Source: Macrotrachela quadricornifera | Taxonomy: Eukaryota; Rotifera; Eurotatoria; Philodinida; Philodinidae | Assembly (NCBI GenBank): GCA_022393335.1 | Contig: JAJEKB010020480.1 | Span: 352,681-416,680 of the forward strand | Direction of reading: 5' to 3' | Length of the DNA stretch: 64,000 bases | Shown here: one piece after another, positions 1 to 14,400 of the stretch | How positions within the stretch are numbered: position 1 is the first letter of the stretch | Layout of the letters: the number at the start of each line of letters is the position of its first letter | Program-made: the position numbers and the translations under genes | The notes under the pieces: generated by a model | Seen by the model: only the letters and a program-made list of their open reading frames with translations | What the model was told of the DNA's origin: nothing | Databases searched by the model: none

Positions 1-1755
1 TTAAATTTAACAGATAATATATGTAATTCATTTAATATTGGAATAAATTTAAAATGAAATTTTGAATTTCCTATTGATTTTACTTGATTTGGTATTAAAC
101 CATTATTAATAGCTACTTCAAGTTGTCCTTCACCAGCTTCTGATGCATCAATAGTAAATTCAACTGGTTTATTAAATGTTAAAAAACGTGGAATATCTGA
201 TACAATTAAACGATTTATATCATATGTTTCTATTGAAAATGGTGAACCATATATTTTCATTTTTTTATTTGATTTAATATCAATACGATGTAAACCTAAA
301 TAAATAAATGAATAGAACCGAATAGATAAAAAAAAGAAGCATAACTAGACACAAAATATTAGTAAATGAAAGGCAGACAGATATATTTTTATTTTTATTT
401 TTTTGTCATGGTCTTTTTTTAGTTTGTTATATATTACGTACTTGAAGGTGTATTTATACACATATCAAACGATGATGAAAAAGAGATATATGCCATAATG
501 ATATATAGACGATGGGAATATATAAAGATACGTTCTATACAACCTTGGTTTTATATAATATTAATGATTGTCATGTAATACTAGTCAATAAATGTAAAAT
601 TGATTGTTTTTTTGCTTTTAGTTTCGTTTGAATAAAATGAGCTTTATCATATTTGATACATTAGTTATATTTTGAATAGAAAAAAAAACAAACTATCGAT
701 TTTTATACTTAATCAATGACTTGTCATAATCAGTATTTTGTTAGTATAGATTCACACATTGATTATGATCCTTTTCGTTTTGATTGATCATCTATTTACT
801 CACCGATTTCATCTAGAATACAATCAACACGTGTATTGTTCTCATCTAATTGTGATCGTTTAAATGAGACAAAACGACTTGATGGAGCTATATAATAAAA
901 AGAAAACGAAAAGAAAAAAAAAAAGTTCTTTTTTTTTTGAATACTGATATAAATCAAACAAAACATATTTTTACCAATAATGTTAATATCAAGTGGTAAA
1001 GATTGATTATAGATATCAAATGAAAATATATGGCCTACATGAATATTCATCAAATCATTCGAAACAATCACGCGATGTAAATCACTGATATAAGATGAAA
1101 ACGGACTATCTAAAGATAACAAATGTTTGGTATTTTTCTTTCTTTTTTATTTTTACAAATTACTCGGTATAGTTAATCCATTAAATTTTATATCAATTTT
1201 ATATTCTCCACATTTTAATGGTAAAAAATTAACATCAAATTTTGATGAATTATATGGTATTATATTACATGGTATTTGTCCATCTTCTATAACAACTTCT
1301 AATCGACCAATACCTGCTTTACTTATATCAATATTAAATTTAAATAATTCATCTATAAATCCATCATGTAAATTTGAAATATATATTTGATTAATATCAA
1401 ATACATTAACGTTAAATGGATATTTATTAAGAATTTTATTATTAAGATAAACATTAATTTGCATTTCACCAATTTTATCTGGTATATAATGAATAATCCA
1501 TATACCATTATGATTATTATCCATTTGTATTTCATATGTACATTGATATGGATATGTTACTATTTTAATTTTATCATATGGATTAAATACTAAACGTGTA
1601 TCAATTATAAAAGAATTTTGAATATTTATTTGTGCTTGAAAAAGTCCAGTACCAAAAATATTTATTAATTGATTTTCTAAATTAATTTTAATAAAAGTAA
1701 ATATTAAAAAAAAATGATTATTTTTCTTACGTATATTTAAACGTTGAACAAACAT
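1..1755 (-). CDS. Filamin-repeat protein, 3' end outside window
   Basis: Five exons on the minus strand: 1731-1755 (ATG at 1755), 1164-1676, 975-1109, 804-887 and 295 to beyond base 1. All junctions are GT/AG and keep phase. The spliced product shows about four filamin-type immunoglobulin repeats, recognisable by AGxGxLEV strands (SKAGIGRLEV, SEAGEGQLEV), the IPNSPF/YGSPF turn that ends a repeat, and the final VxVFD/ETYD strand. Filamins cross-link actin and scaffold membrane proteins through such repeats. No calponin-homology actin-binding domain precedes the repeats: the frame upstream of the ATG meets a stop after 11 codons, and 1760-2350 shows no minus-strand exon. It may therefore be a short filamin-like protein, or an upstream exon was missed. 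A possible acceptor (CTACAG) at about 1786 would open onto that stop. The family call is firm, the N-terminus is not. Confidence 0.75.
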
Positions 1756-2401
1756 ATCGACTTTATCATGATCTTTATTGATTCACTGTAGATAAAAAAA
1801 AAAAGAAGAACGATACTAACTAAATATGTTCAGTGAATTGTATTCAAAGACTAGACAATATGCATAACAGATACATGTATGATAAAAAACGTTTATTTTA
1901 TTTGATGTACATATACACGAGTCTGTCGTAATCACTAAAATTATATGCTTGTCATATAAGATTATTTATTTTGTAGTATAGATATCAATATATATTTTAA
2001 TGAATAAGATATTTAAAAAGAAAAATTATTAATCATAATGACAATTCAATAATTAACTATTTAGATGGAATTTATATCATAATATTCTATTACTGAACAT
2101 TTATATTTTTTTTTATAAATAAAGAAAATGATTGTGTCCATATGATACACTCAATCATCTAATTCAATATATGTATATATAGTCATATGATAGAGTTTAA
2201 AAAATCTATTTATTCATATGAAATAAACTTGAACTTTAAAATTGACATGTCTATTGATTTTAAATACATTTATACTTTAAATATATATCATTTAAAAGGA
2301 AAAAAAAAGAATTCTTTATATTTGTACAGAGTAAATATATCATTATTCTGTTGACTCCATCTTTTTCGTTTTTTTTTGATGTCATTAATTTGACTTTAAA
2401 C

Positions 2402-2839
2402 ATGACTACGCCACCATCTTATCGTAAGTATTTTATTAATTTTTTATTTTTTGGAAAAATTAATTTTTATTACATAGAAGAAAATAGTGAAATATCAGTA
2501 ATAGTAAATTGTCCAGAAAGACCAACATCAAATCCTCCTATTCAAATAATGACACTTTCTAATAATCATCCTGTACCTTATGTATGTCCATATTGTCATA
2601 AATCAATTATTACAAGAGTTGAAAAGTCAAATGGTTTAGCTGTATGGCTTGCTGCAACTGGTATTTGTCTATTAGGATGTGCTGTAGGATGTTGTCTTAT
2701 TCCATTTTTTATTGATGATATGAAAGTATGAAAAAATTCTAAATGAAATTTTATATAAATTTATATATTTTTTTCTTAGGATACAACTCATTATTGTCCT
2801 AATTGTACTAAAATAATTGGACGAAATAAAAAAATATAG
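2402..2839 (+). CDS. LITAF-domain membrane protein
   Basis: Three exons (2402-2423, 2478-2725, 2780-2839) encode 109 aa. The sequence has a Pro-rich N-terminus and then the LITAF (SIMPLE/CDIP1-like) domain: a first CPYCHK knuckle, a hydrophobic Cys-containing stretch (LAVWLAATGICLLGCAVGCC), and a second HYCPNC knuckle close to the C-terminus. In this family the two CxxC halves bind one zinc at the cytosolic face of late endosome/lysosome membranes, while the hydrophobic part sits in the bilayer as a monotopic anchor. Length and layout are normal for the family. The ATG at 2402 is used because the frame upstream offers only non-ATG starts. The last exon (GATACAACTCATTATTG) supplies the second knuckle, so splicing at 2726-2779 is needed for function. 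Reading on from exon 2 gives a stop right after the donor. Confidence 0.88.
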
Positions 2840-3889
2840 AAATGAAATAATAATGACATGGTAATTTTATTGATATTTTTCGTTCGAGATTTATTGAATG
2901 TATGAAATTCTCTAATAAATTTAATTAAAAAAATCTTTTCATTCTTTATGATATTTAACTTTATTGTTAAAGAAACGATAAAGTTAATTTTCTACTTTAT
3001 CGTTACTTTTGGTAATCATATTTGTTGTACTACTTCATTATTCACATATTTATTCTCACCATATACTACAAGCTTATATAGAACAGAGAAAGAGAAAGAA
3101 ATGAAAAAAAATCATATCGACATGATACGTGATAGAGTTGAGCTGAAGTTAGAACTTTTAGATTGAATTTAATGAATCAAAAACTAGTGTACTTTATCTC
3201 ATATGATGGATAAAATACAGGGACGTACCGAAGGGGGGGGAAGACACTTTTTGCCCTACAAAAATTTTCATTTTTCCCTCAGAAAATTTCTGGATACGTG
3301 CTTGATAAAATAGTTAGTGTTATTCGTAATAATAATCGACATAGTCCATTAATGCGACTAATTTGAATTTTTTCATGGTAAAAATTTACTTCGTTTTTAT
3401 TTTCAAATAGATTGTATTACGTATTCGAGTTTCGCACATAAAATAGTTCATTATCTTCAATATGATTATATTGATGTTTCATGAGATTGATCTTAGCAGT
3501 CATTTAATAAAACCTATTATGTTGGTATTGAAGATTTTTCATTATGCAGTCACAGTCGAAACGTAATGTGAATGGCATTGATTCCATATAATTCTTAGAA
3601 CTTAGAAGACATTGACAAGCGCACATTTTACATTAATTAAATGCATCTGCATTCCAAGTAAATATAGTAAAAACGTTTTGTATCGAATCAATCTATTATG
3701 AACGACCATTAAGTATATATCGATTTTTTTGGATATGCGATTTTTGTAGAAAATTAACAAAAAAAGACATGGCCTGATTTAGATTAATCAGATATATTAT
3801 TGGTTGTATAACAATGAATAAAATATGGTTTTTTTAACACGTATTTTAAATATTTTTTTACATCGTAATATTGATGATAATTAGTAGTC
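2840..3889. other. Intergenic, with a hAT-like terminal fragment
   Basis: No gene seen. At about 3219 the string CAGGGACGTACCGAAGG followed by a nine-G run looks like the CAGGG-type end of a hAT-family element or MITE. No matching inverted end was found nearby. The remainder is AT-rich DNA with short chance frames only. Confidence 0.4.
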
Positions 3890-3890
3890 A

Positions 3891-4655
3891 CACTTGATCC
3901 AACAATCAGTTGAATTTGCTGTATTTGTGGATTGTTTAATACAGTATTATTAAGTGAAGCAGCTTGTGATGTTGGAATTGTGACATCATTACCAGCTATT
4001 CTCGAAAGCTGAGCAAGATTTGTCGATCAAGTTTGCATATCACTTGTAATTGTTGTACATATACCGTTGTCTGATACAATTTGTCCATTAAGTTCAAGAC
4101 TGTAACTTGCAGGTGGATATGAATTAGAATTAATACGAATAGCGAAATTTACAGAACTATTAGAGATTAATGATCCACATATAATAGTGCGGTTTCCTAC
4201 ATCTGATGAAGTTCTCAGATCACTGATGGTAATCAGGTTATATTATGAGAAAACTGTAGCTCTTGGCATTGATACACATACTACATATATATATATATAT
4301 ATACATAAAAATTCACTAAATAAGTTTAAATGTAACATCTTAAAACCGTTTACAGTATATTCAAGTACTAATGATAACATCTCTGAAATAAAGCTTCAGA
4401 CATTCTACGGTACTCTCTCTTTCGTCATCGAGAGAGATATTTTTTCAAATAAAAACATCCTCTTCAAATCTTATATTTCAAAGCTCGTATTCTTCAAATT
4501 CTTACTTGATGTAGCAGTTGTGAAAGCAGCTAGTATCGTTGCTGTTACGTTATACATACAGGCGACGAACAACATACATTGATAACGCCTGAACATCCAT
4601 TTCCTGCCGGAACAGTTGTACATAAAGCAACATTACAGCTCCAAAGTGATTGATC
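3891..4655 (-). pseudogene. Relic of a Cys/Thr-rich extracellular protein
   Basis: Read on the minus strand, two coding-like blocks are visible. The upstream block (about 4655-4480) reads SLWSCNVALCTTVPAGNGCS and runs on into a CC-containing, Thr-rich stretch. The downstream block (about 4237-3891), after a likely acceptor at 4238 (TTACCATCAG), reads GNRTIICGSLISNSSVNFAI and then SYSLELNGQIVSDNG, with an in-frame TGA at about 4030. The composition (Cys pairs, NSS/NRT sequons) suggests a secreted or cell-surface protein. The family is not recognised. The stop codon and the non-coding middle (4480-4240, including a TA microsatellite near 4290) argue for a dead gene. Confidence 0.4.
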
Positions 4656-4659
4656 AAAT

Positions 4660-7600
4660 CATCCTAGTATAAAATTTTACATTAGTTATTACAAATAATG
4701 AACATACTTTGAAAATATAAAAAATGTGTCACATAGTAAAACTAAATACTAGGATTAGAATTTTTAAGAATTGATTTCCAATCTTAAATTTCAATGCTTA
4801 CTTTGTTCTTCTGGTAATGTTATAGGGATAATAAAAAAACAATTTTATAAATATCATTGGTAATGATTATAAATACAATACAACGTGTCTTTATACCATA
4901 ATACTTCAATTTTTTGCTAATGGATTCAATTGTACAAAGAAAAAGAAATATTTTTATAGGAACAATACGTCGAAGAGTGAATAATGTAATACTTTTAACT
5001 AATGTTAATTATGTTCCATTAATTGCACTTGCCTGTTCAACAGGGAGTTTGAATATCATATACATCTATTTATTAAACATTGACAAGAATATAAATTAAA
5101 ATTCGAAAAAATATAATTATTTCATTCCTTTTCTTTTTAATCTTAAGTAATTATATCTGAACATTGTAGATACAACTATAGTGCTATAGTGATGAATTTT
5201 TGTAAAATATTTTGTAAAAATATAACTTATTCATCTAAAAATGTTCTTTTACGTCGTTAATTTCTTATAATAGAATGTTCTTTGTTTTTAAATTAAATGA
5301 GACAATATTCATGAATATAAAAAAGAAATATAAGTTACAATTACTTATTGATCAAAATCTTGAATTAATAATAAAACAAATAAAAATTCTTATAAAATGT
5401 TTATTTCTTTTCTCGCTAGCTAAATTAGTTTTTTGATTGATATATTAATTAACAATGTTCAAATTGATTTTATACAAAATGCTTCTTTAATAGCAATTGA
5501 CAGTTCCAGTATCTTGGTTAATGATTCATATAATGTATGTTTATGCATAATGTTAAATTCAAATCAGTTGATTATGTCACTCACATGCTATAAAAAAATA
5601 ATGAAATATATCATCTATTTATCAATTATTCACAAAGTGTAGTGTATTAAATTGAAAAAAACCTTGAAGCGATATTCTATATTCAAGTATTATCACCAGA
5701 ATCTACTATCAAGCTTTTTTGGTCATTTAATAAAAGTATTAAAAAAGATTTCTAACCATATGAATGGTATATCAGATAATTAAGCTTATTCGTTAATAAA
5801 TGATCTTTAACTTTAGAGCAATGAAACATTTATTTTTGTGCTCTATAAAATCTTCATAAATGCTTTGTAAAAAGGCATTTCAAAAAAGACAATAAAGCAT
5901 TATTCAATGAATTCTAAATCAGTATAAAAATCCAAATAGATTTATATGTATTTTAACTACTTTTGCGACTTTTTTTTTCATTAGAACAAATCCTTCTATT
6001 CCACCTCAAGATTTCATCATTCGTTAGGAGAATGCAAGGAGATTTTTTTTCGCTAAAATGATTTATTATAGATTATATTCAAACATTGTTCCATCATTAC
6101 TCATTAATTTAACAAAGGTTAATACAAATTATTATTCTCTTTAGGAAAATCAATCAATAATTTTTCTTTTATGATAGGAACATATGAACATCATTTTTTA
6201 TAACAATTAAATCAAAAATTTTCCAAAGATTGATACAGACAATTTTTAAAAATAAAGAATACATTACAGCAAATATATCTTGTAATTATGATATTAGCAT
6301 ATAATAAATAGTTATAAGTATTAATCAATATGCTGATAATTTTATCTTTAAGAGAAAAATGTATTTATAAGTATTTTTTTCCTCATTTGACAATGTAAAA
6401 GAAATAATGATGATGATAATGTGAATGAATAGCGTGATGACCGCTGGCAAATATTTATATAAAAAATGATAGACGTGTCATATAGATTAAGCAGGTGGAA
6501 AAGACTGTCAAAGAACAATTGTTGAGAAGAGATGTATATTTATATTAGAATGTTTGACAAAAGTCGATTACATAATAATATTTTCTTACAGGAAATAATT
6601 TTTTCCACTTTGATGATTAAGAATTAGTTTTACTTTTTAAGTATCTCAATCTCATTTATATTTTGTTATTTTAATGACTCTTAGAATTTAATATCAAATA
6701 GTAAAATTTATTCATTTTCTCATTTAACATCTGCTACTATTACTCAAAAAAAAAGAAGATCAATATAGTATATGATACAGTAAGTGTACAAAGTGAGAAA
6801 CATTTAGTTTCTTGTATTGATTCTGTCAGTATTAGGTATGATTGACAACCTTACCATCTCATTCAATTCTTTCATCTTTTATATTTTTTTTTTTGATGAG
6901 AAAAAAAGAACAAACACTTCTGTTATGATAAATTATTTAATTGTAATGAAAAAGAAGAACAAAAAAGAATAGCAATTGTTCTTCATTTATTAACCTTCTA
7001 TTACATTTGAAGGTAAAATAAAATATATATAAACTACAAAAACAAACATTAAGAAAAAAAATAGATAAGAATAATAATTGTGTTTTTTTTTAAATACAGA
7101 TTGGCATATATATATATATATATATATAGCTATTGTATATTGCGTAAGTTATATCGAAAAAAAAAAGAATAGGTCAAGGCATTATACATGGATAATATAT
7201 AAACTATAAAGATAGAACTTTTCACAAGTTGTTTCCTATATTAAGAATGAAAGAAAGTAACTTCCGACATATATGATCATTGTTTCTTGAGGCAATGATC
7301 AGTTATTGAAGTACAATATTTTAAATAGAGAATGTATAATAATAATACAATGTCCGTTCAATTTAATCAGACAATAGGTTATATCTATTATACAAGAGTT
7401 ATTCTTATATAGTTTTCAATGGAATGTTTTGTTTGTCTGAGACTTTTTTTGTCTTCTTATTTTGTCTGTATAAGTAAGAAAAATCACATGTCAAAATAGC
7501 TAGATAGATGAGATGATTATTGTCTGTTAATTGTAATTAAGTATGTGTGTCTACATAATACATTCTGTATGTCAAATACTAGAATGACAAAAAAGGTCGT

Positions 7601-8433
7601 TCGATAATGATTCTGAACCTAAACAAATGATGTATTTCGTTGTCTGACAATGTTATATTTATTTAAGATGATGACAAAAATGAAATAGATACGACAAGAT
7701 GTACTTTTTCTTTTATACATACTGTGATAATATCTTTCAAGTGCATTGACCGAAATAAGAATAGCAGACGTGCCTACTGAGTTTCTTGTCTTCTTTAGAA
7801 AAGAATTATTAATTATTAAGTTTAATATTTATATATATTCATTAAATTCGTATTAATATTCCATTGATGAAGTTTAAAATAAAAATATGATTATATTAAA
7901 CTTCTGATGGTATATGTTCAATATATATATATATATATATACAATTTATACTATTCTCTTACATCAATAGGATAGATGAGAGAAAGAAAGAGATGATGAT
8001 GAACATACATACGACAAGAAAGAAAGAAAGAAGATGTACATTAGAGTGTTATGATTATGATTTTCTGTCGTTGAACAATAGACAGACGACGTTAGACTGT
8101 TAAACTTTTAGTAAAGAAATAGGTGAGTTTATAATTGCACACACACATTAATCTTTAATTTGAGATCAATATATTTTTCTCTCATCTTGTGCAATTTATT
8201 GGAATTCAGTAAGCATGAAGGATCAAATTATCAACAATTTTCATGTCATTTTCTAGCGAAAAAATTGTTTTTTAATGAAATATAAACTGTATTTCTTTTC
8301 TTCCATATGCATCAATACTTCTGTTGATATTAAAGAAAGTTTTATCAAGTGATTTGGTAGAATTGTATATTTACATTGGATAAACAATATTCATTTTCAT
8401 TATAATATATCTAACTATATATCTATTTTAGAA
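4660..8433. other. AT-rich intergenic DNA with microsatellites
   Basis: No gene supported. Short frames at 4914-5099 and 5433-5642 lack ATG starts and family resemblance. TA microsatellites occur at about 7108-7129 and 7921-7941, with a GAAA-rich tract at 7979-8030. The last 200 bases should contain the promoter of the nephrin-like gene, but no element stands out. Confidence 0.5.
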
Positions 8434-11400
8434 ATGTCATTAAATTTATTCATACACTTACTTATATTCCATTCAATATTTTGTAAGTAATTATAATTAA
8501 TTAATAAATATATATATATAATAATTAATATTTAGATTTATTGAATAGTCAAAATCAATATTATTTAATTCAACCTCATGATATATCTGCTTTAATTGGT
8601 TCTAATATAACTATTCCATGTGTTATTGTTCCACCACATGGTGATGTTCAATGGACAAAAGATGGTCTTGCATTAGGTAAATTTCTATATATATATATAT
8701 TTGAAATAAATCTTTAATAATATCATACGAAAATAGGTAGAGTCTATTAATGAATATAAAGAGCAATTATCTATTGTTATTCTATAGTAGGAATAAAAGC
8801 GTTGATTGACATATATGATAAAATAATAGTTAGATATAAACGAAGAGTGACCTTTTAATTTTCTAGGTTATGATCGACAATTACCAGCATTTCCTTCATG
8901 GTCAATAATTGGTGATGAAAAACGTGGTGAATTTAATTTTTTTATACAATCATTACAATTAGATGATGAAGGAATATTTGCATGTGAAGTTTCACCATAT
9001 AATGATTCACCATCACTTAAACAAATTGCACATATAAGAACTCTTGTACAACCAAAATATGTTACAATTAATAATCAACCATTAAAAAATAAAATAACAA
9101 TTATTAATATAAGATTTGATGAAATAATTCATCAAATTGATTGTCGAGTTAATGGTGCTAGACCAGCAGCTCATATTAGATGGATTAATGAAACTAATCA
9201 TGAATATCCAGCTACATCAAGAATATTTAGTCAAAGTAAATAGAAAAAAAAAATATTTTTCTAATATATAAATTTAATAATAGTAATAAAATTAAATTCT
9301 TCAGAAAATTATTTTTATGATTTTCAAATTATCAAATGAGTCTTTTGCATTTTATTTTTATATATGTCCTTTTTGAATTTCTTTTTTGTATGAATAGATA
9401 GAGCGTCTGTCACTCTATCTTTTTATACTATTTGTTCACTATTCAACTAATATCATAATAATTAAATTTCGATAAGAACTATTTTTGTTGATCACTAACT
9501 GGTAACATTTAGATCGTAATGAGTGCAGTACTTTTGCATTCCATTTTATTGCCACTTAATATATTTCATTAAGAAAACAAAATATACTATAAGATGCAGC
9601 GTGAAAAGCTCTAGAATTTATAAAGAACAATCATAAAAAAATGAAATAAAAGAAAAACCGAATTCGTATTTTACCATAAAAAGTCTCGTTTTCGCAATAT
9701 TCAAATTTGACAGCTCAGAGTTCATCCATTTTGAAAATAAAAAGTGCAACTATAAAATAAGCGATACTTTATAAATTGTAGAACGTTTCACGTTTTTTGT
9801 AAGAAAAAAAAGTACCTCCGTCACTACTTTTGAACTGCTCTAAGTATTATATTAAAAGAAATTCAAATAAACTTATAATTTTTAATGATAATCTTGTTTT
9901 TATTTTATCTATAGATCGTCTTTTTTCAACAATTAGTACTCTTACTCTTGTACCATCATTATTACTTAATAAAAAACGTTTTACATGTACTGTTCATCAT
10001 GAAACATTTAATAATACAAATAAAATATATAATTCTTTTGAAATAAATATTATTTCACCACCATCTATTCCTATTATTCGTGGTTATTCATCAAAATATT
10101 ATTTAATTAATGGTTCAAATTTAATTTTATCATGTCAATCTATTGGTGGTCATCCATTAGGTAATATTTCATGGTATCGATTAGAAAATAATAATAAAAC
10201 ATTAAATTTAATTAATAATTCATCAATTATATATCAAGAAAACAATCTTATTGAAAATAATATATCATTAATTATTACACCTTCATATAATAATATAATA
10301 TTTTCATGTCATGTTATTAATGATTATCTTTATTCATTAGGACAAACATTACAAACAAATATTACTTTACAAGTTGCATGTAAGTAATTCAAATAAATGA
10401 ATTATTTTTATAAATAGTTTAAAGAAAATTTCTTTCTATACGATCTATTTCGTTTTCACATTATATCAATAGGAGACTAGCCTATGATAGCTTACTTTCT
10501 ATTGTTAAAATAGTAGTAGAGGCATGAAAACTATCCTAGCAGACAAAACCAGCTAGGATTTTTGTAGAAATTTTGCAATACATCTTATCATTTGTTTAGC
10601 TGAATATGAAAGTAGGATTGATGCATAGGATGTAGGAATAGTTGAGGATAATGAGAAAGTAATTATCTTTTGTCGACGAGATCCATAATATCCTTTTATG
10701 ATGTATAACAATTCCATTAACTTATATTATCTTCGATATGTATTTAATTAATAGAATTTAATAGAATTCTATATACTTTTTTTAATTTTAGTTGGACCAT
10801 CGATTGTACATATTGAAGATAATAATATGAATGTAACAACATTAATTGATGAAATTCCTCGAAAATTTATCTGTAAAATCTCATCATCAAATCCACGTGC
10901 AATTGTTGTTTGGAAATTAGATGGACAAATTCTTCCTTCTGATATTGATCCATTAGAAGAAATAGGAGAATTTTTTGGTACAAAACTTCAATTAATAAGA
11001 ACAATTGGTTTAGATAAATCATTAAAAGAATATCATAGAAAAATTCTTTCATGTGAAGCAAGAAATCCCATTACAGGTCATATTATTAGTGATTCAACAC
11101 GATTAAATATTATTTGTTAGTAAAAATAAAAACAAAAATTTTAATTTTATTTATATATTCAACAAAATTTTAGATGATGCAATAAATATTGAAATGCATG
11201 GAATAACAAAAGATAAAATAATAAAATCAGGTGATAAAATGACTGTTGAATGTATTCTTTTTGGAGGGAATCCATTAGGAAAAATTGTTTGGTATAAAGG
11301 TATTAAATAACAATAATAAAAACAAAAGAAAACCTTTTTATTTAGGTGATAAATTACTTAATTCAGAAGATATTATTGAAACAAATAAAAACTACGTTTT

Positions 11401-14400
11401 AAGTCGTGTAGAATTTATTGCATCAGCATCAGATAATAATCTTCCATTAACATGTAAAGGACAAGTTGAAAATTTTTCACAACGAATTGCTTCATTTATA
11501 CTTAATATAACTTGTAAGAAATTAAACAAAAAAGGATTTTTTAAATAAAAATTTATTTTTTATTTATAATATAGATCTTCCGGAAGAAGTATTTATTATT
11601 AATAATGAACTTTTTTCAAATTTATCAATAAATGATAATAATACTCATAGAGAATTTGAATGTCGTACATCATCATCAAATCCTCAAGCACAATTAACAA
11701 TAATTCGTCAAACAAATGATGGACAAAAACATTTTGATATACAATATAAAACATCAAGTTCTTATATTAATGAAATAAATTCAATTAAATTTACGGTTTT
11801 ATTATTTATTTTTTTTTGTTAAAATAATCTTTTTTTTTTATATATTTTCAGTTACCAGAAATTGATCTTTCTCTTCATGGAAATCGTTTAACATGTCAAG
11901 CAACATTAGATACTGATACATTACCACTTATTAAACAAGTTACTTATATACTTAATGTTAATCGTATGTTAAGTATTTATTAAGAATTTATTTTCTTTTT
12001 CGCTTTATTTTAGATAAACCATATTTTAATGATTTTAATAAATCTATTGAAATAAAAGAAAATCAATTATTTAATATAACACTACAAGCTAATGGATATC
12101 CATTACCGATAAGTTATACATGGTTTCATCCATCAGGTAGACACTTAATTAGTGATCAATTGAATATATTTATTAATCAAGGACAATTAACAATATTAAA
12201 TATTCATCGAAGTGATTTAGGAATTTATCGATGTATAGCAACAAATATTATTGGAAATACTCAAGTTAATTTTACATTAAATGTTCTTTGTATGTTAAAT
12301 TTATATATCATATATCTCAACGTAGATAAATCATGAAATCTTGTTTTCTTCTTTTTTTTATGCGAAGATTCGTTATGAAAAGCTCGACATTCCGTGATAA
12401 CTACTATGTTTACTAGCGAGTTCCTACTGTAAAACAAGCGTTTTTTTTAATTATTCTCGTTACGATGAGAATAGAGTAGAGGAAAAGCCATCAGAACAAA
12501 ATTATTAGGAATATTTTTTTTTCAAAAAAATAATCATGATTTTATGATTTATCTATGATGAAATATATAGAAAATAAAATATTTTGAAATATTATAGATG
12601 GACCAATTATAATTCGAACTCAAGGATATTCCATATTAGAATCAATAATGCCCGATTCATCTGCAATACTTTTATGTATTATTGATGCTAATCCGATTAG
12701 TTTAAATAATGTACGATGGTTGAAAAATAATCAAGAAATATCTTTTGAAAAATGGGAAAAACGAATTGAAGGAAATGAAATATCATTAATAAAAAAATCA
12801 ATTCATCGAGATGATGCAGGAGAATATTCATGTGAAATAGATAATCAATTGGGAAAAACTCGTGCAATATTACCATTAGTTGTTCAATGTAAATTTTAGA
12901 TTTGTTTGTTTTTTTTAAAATTCTTTCTATTATTAATGAATATATTTAGATGCACCAGAAATTGATCGAAGTGATCCAAGTCGAAATAAAGCAGCAACTG
13001 ATTCTAACCGTTTCCTTACAGCAGAACTTCATTGCTATGTATCGGCTATACCAAAACCAACAGTTACATGGATGAAGGTTAATTTAAAAATTCTTTATGA
13101 TTCAGACGAGTATTTATACAATAAAAATATATAAGAGAGGTCAAAAATGAAAATGTCCTACTTAACCGTTGAAGAATAGTTCCAAGTTTTTATAATAAAA
13201 ATTTCAGCTCGATTGAACAAAGTGAAAAAAATGAATTGTAAGTAGAGTGATTCGAAAAAGCTCGTGTTTTGGGTTACGTTAAATAAAAGAAAAGGATTTC
13301 ACAATTCGGTAGCAATAAAGTATTGAAGATCAAATAATATCCCACACTGTATATGATATACGAAGCTAGAATTCAAATATTGAAAGTGAGGTTGATACTT
13401 TATGATTACATGCTGCAGCGGAACGATGAGTGCAACAACCTGGAATATTTCAGAAGTTAAATACTCCAATAGATGAACAGTCGAATACTTCAGAACTGAA
13501 ATAATCCAAGTACTCATAATTCGGAAGTGACAATTTCGATACTAGAAAATCATTCTTCTATTTTGAAGATGGTATTTTTGATTCCAGACTGCCTACTATA
13601 AATTATAAAATACAGATTTTAGATGGCTACTAAAATGTGAAGACATAAGTGAACTTGAAACTTCGATTTTATGTGTTAAGCCCACTTTCTTTTTTGACCC
13701 TGAACGTTTAATTCTAAAAGAAAAGGAAGAGGATTTTTCTTAACTTTGTATGATCTATTTCTCTCATAAACTTTATTCGAAATAAAATATCAATTTTTAT
13801 TCTTTAGAACAATCAAATATTACCATTATCATCTAAATATCAATCAAAACTTAATGAACAAAATTCTTCATCTTTATTTTCACCAAATCTTCTATTCGAT
13901 GCTATTCTCTATATAGCTAATATTATCAAACCAGATTATGGCACATATCAATGTAAAATCGAGAATACATTAGGTACTGATATGACGGAAATAATTTTAA
14001 CTGGACTTAGTAAGTTATTATTTATTTATTTTTTAATTTTAAAAATTCTTTTTTTTGTATTTTCTAGCAATACCTGATCCACCAAAACAAATTCAATTAA
14101 CAAATATATCTTATTCATCTGTATTAATAAATTGGATTCCAGGTTTTAATGGTGGTGCTAATCAAACATTTCAAATACGTTATCGTCTTTCAACAGATGA
14201 TCGATATTTCTATGAACATATTCCATATGGTATAGAATTATTTAATTTAAAAAATTTAAAATTAGGAAAAGAATATTATGTAAATATTCGTTCAAATAAT
14301 TCTTATTATTTAAGTGATTGGTCTAATGATATAATTATAAAAACATTATCTTATATTCCATTAAAAAAATATCATTTATCAGAATTTTCTTCAAAAGATA

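Noticed and set aside
1127..1390. Plus-strand 87-codon frame
   Set aside because: Antisense to the filamin-repeat exon, whose splice pattern and repeat motifs are consistent.
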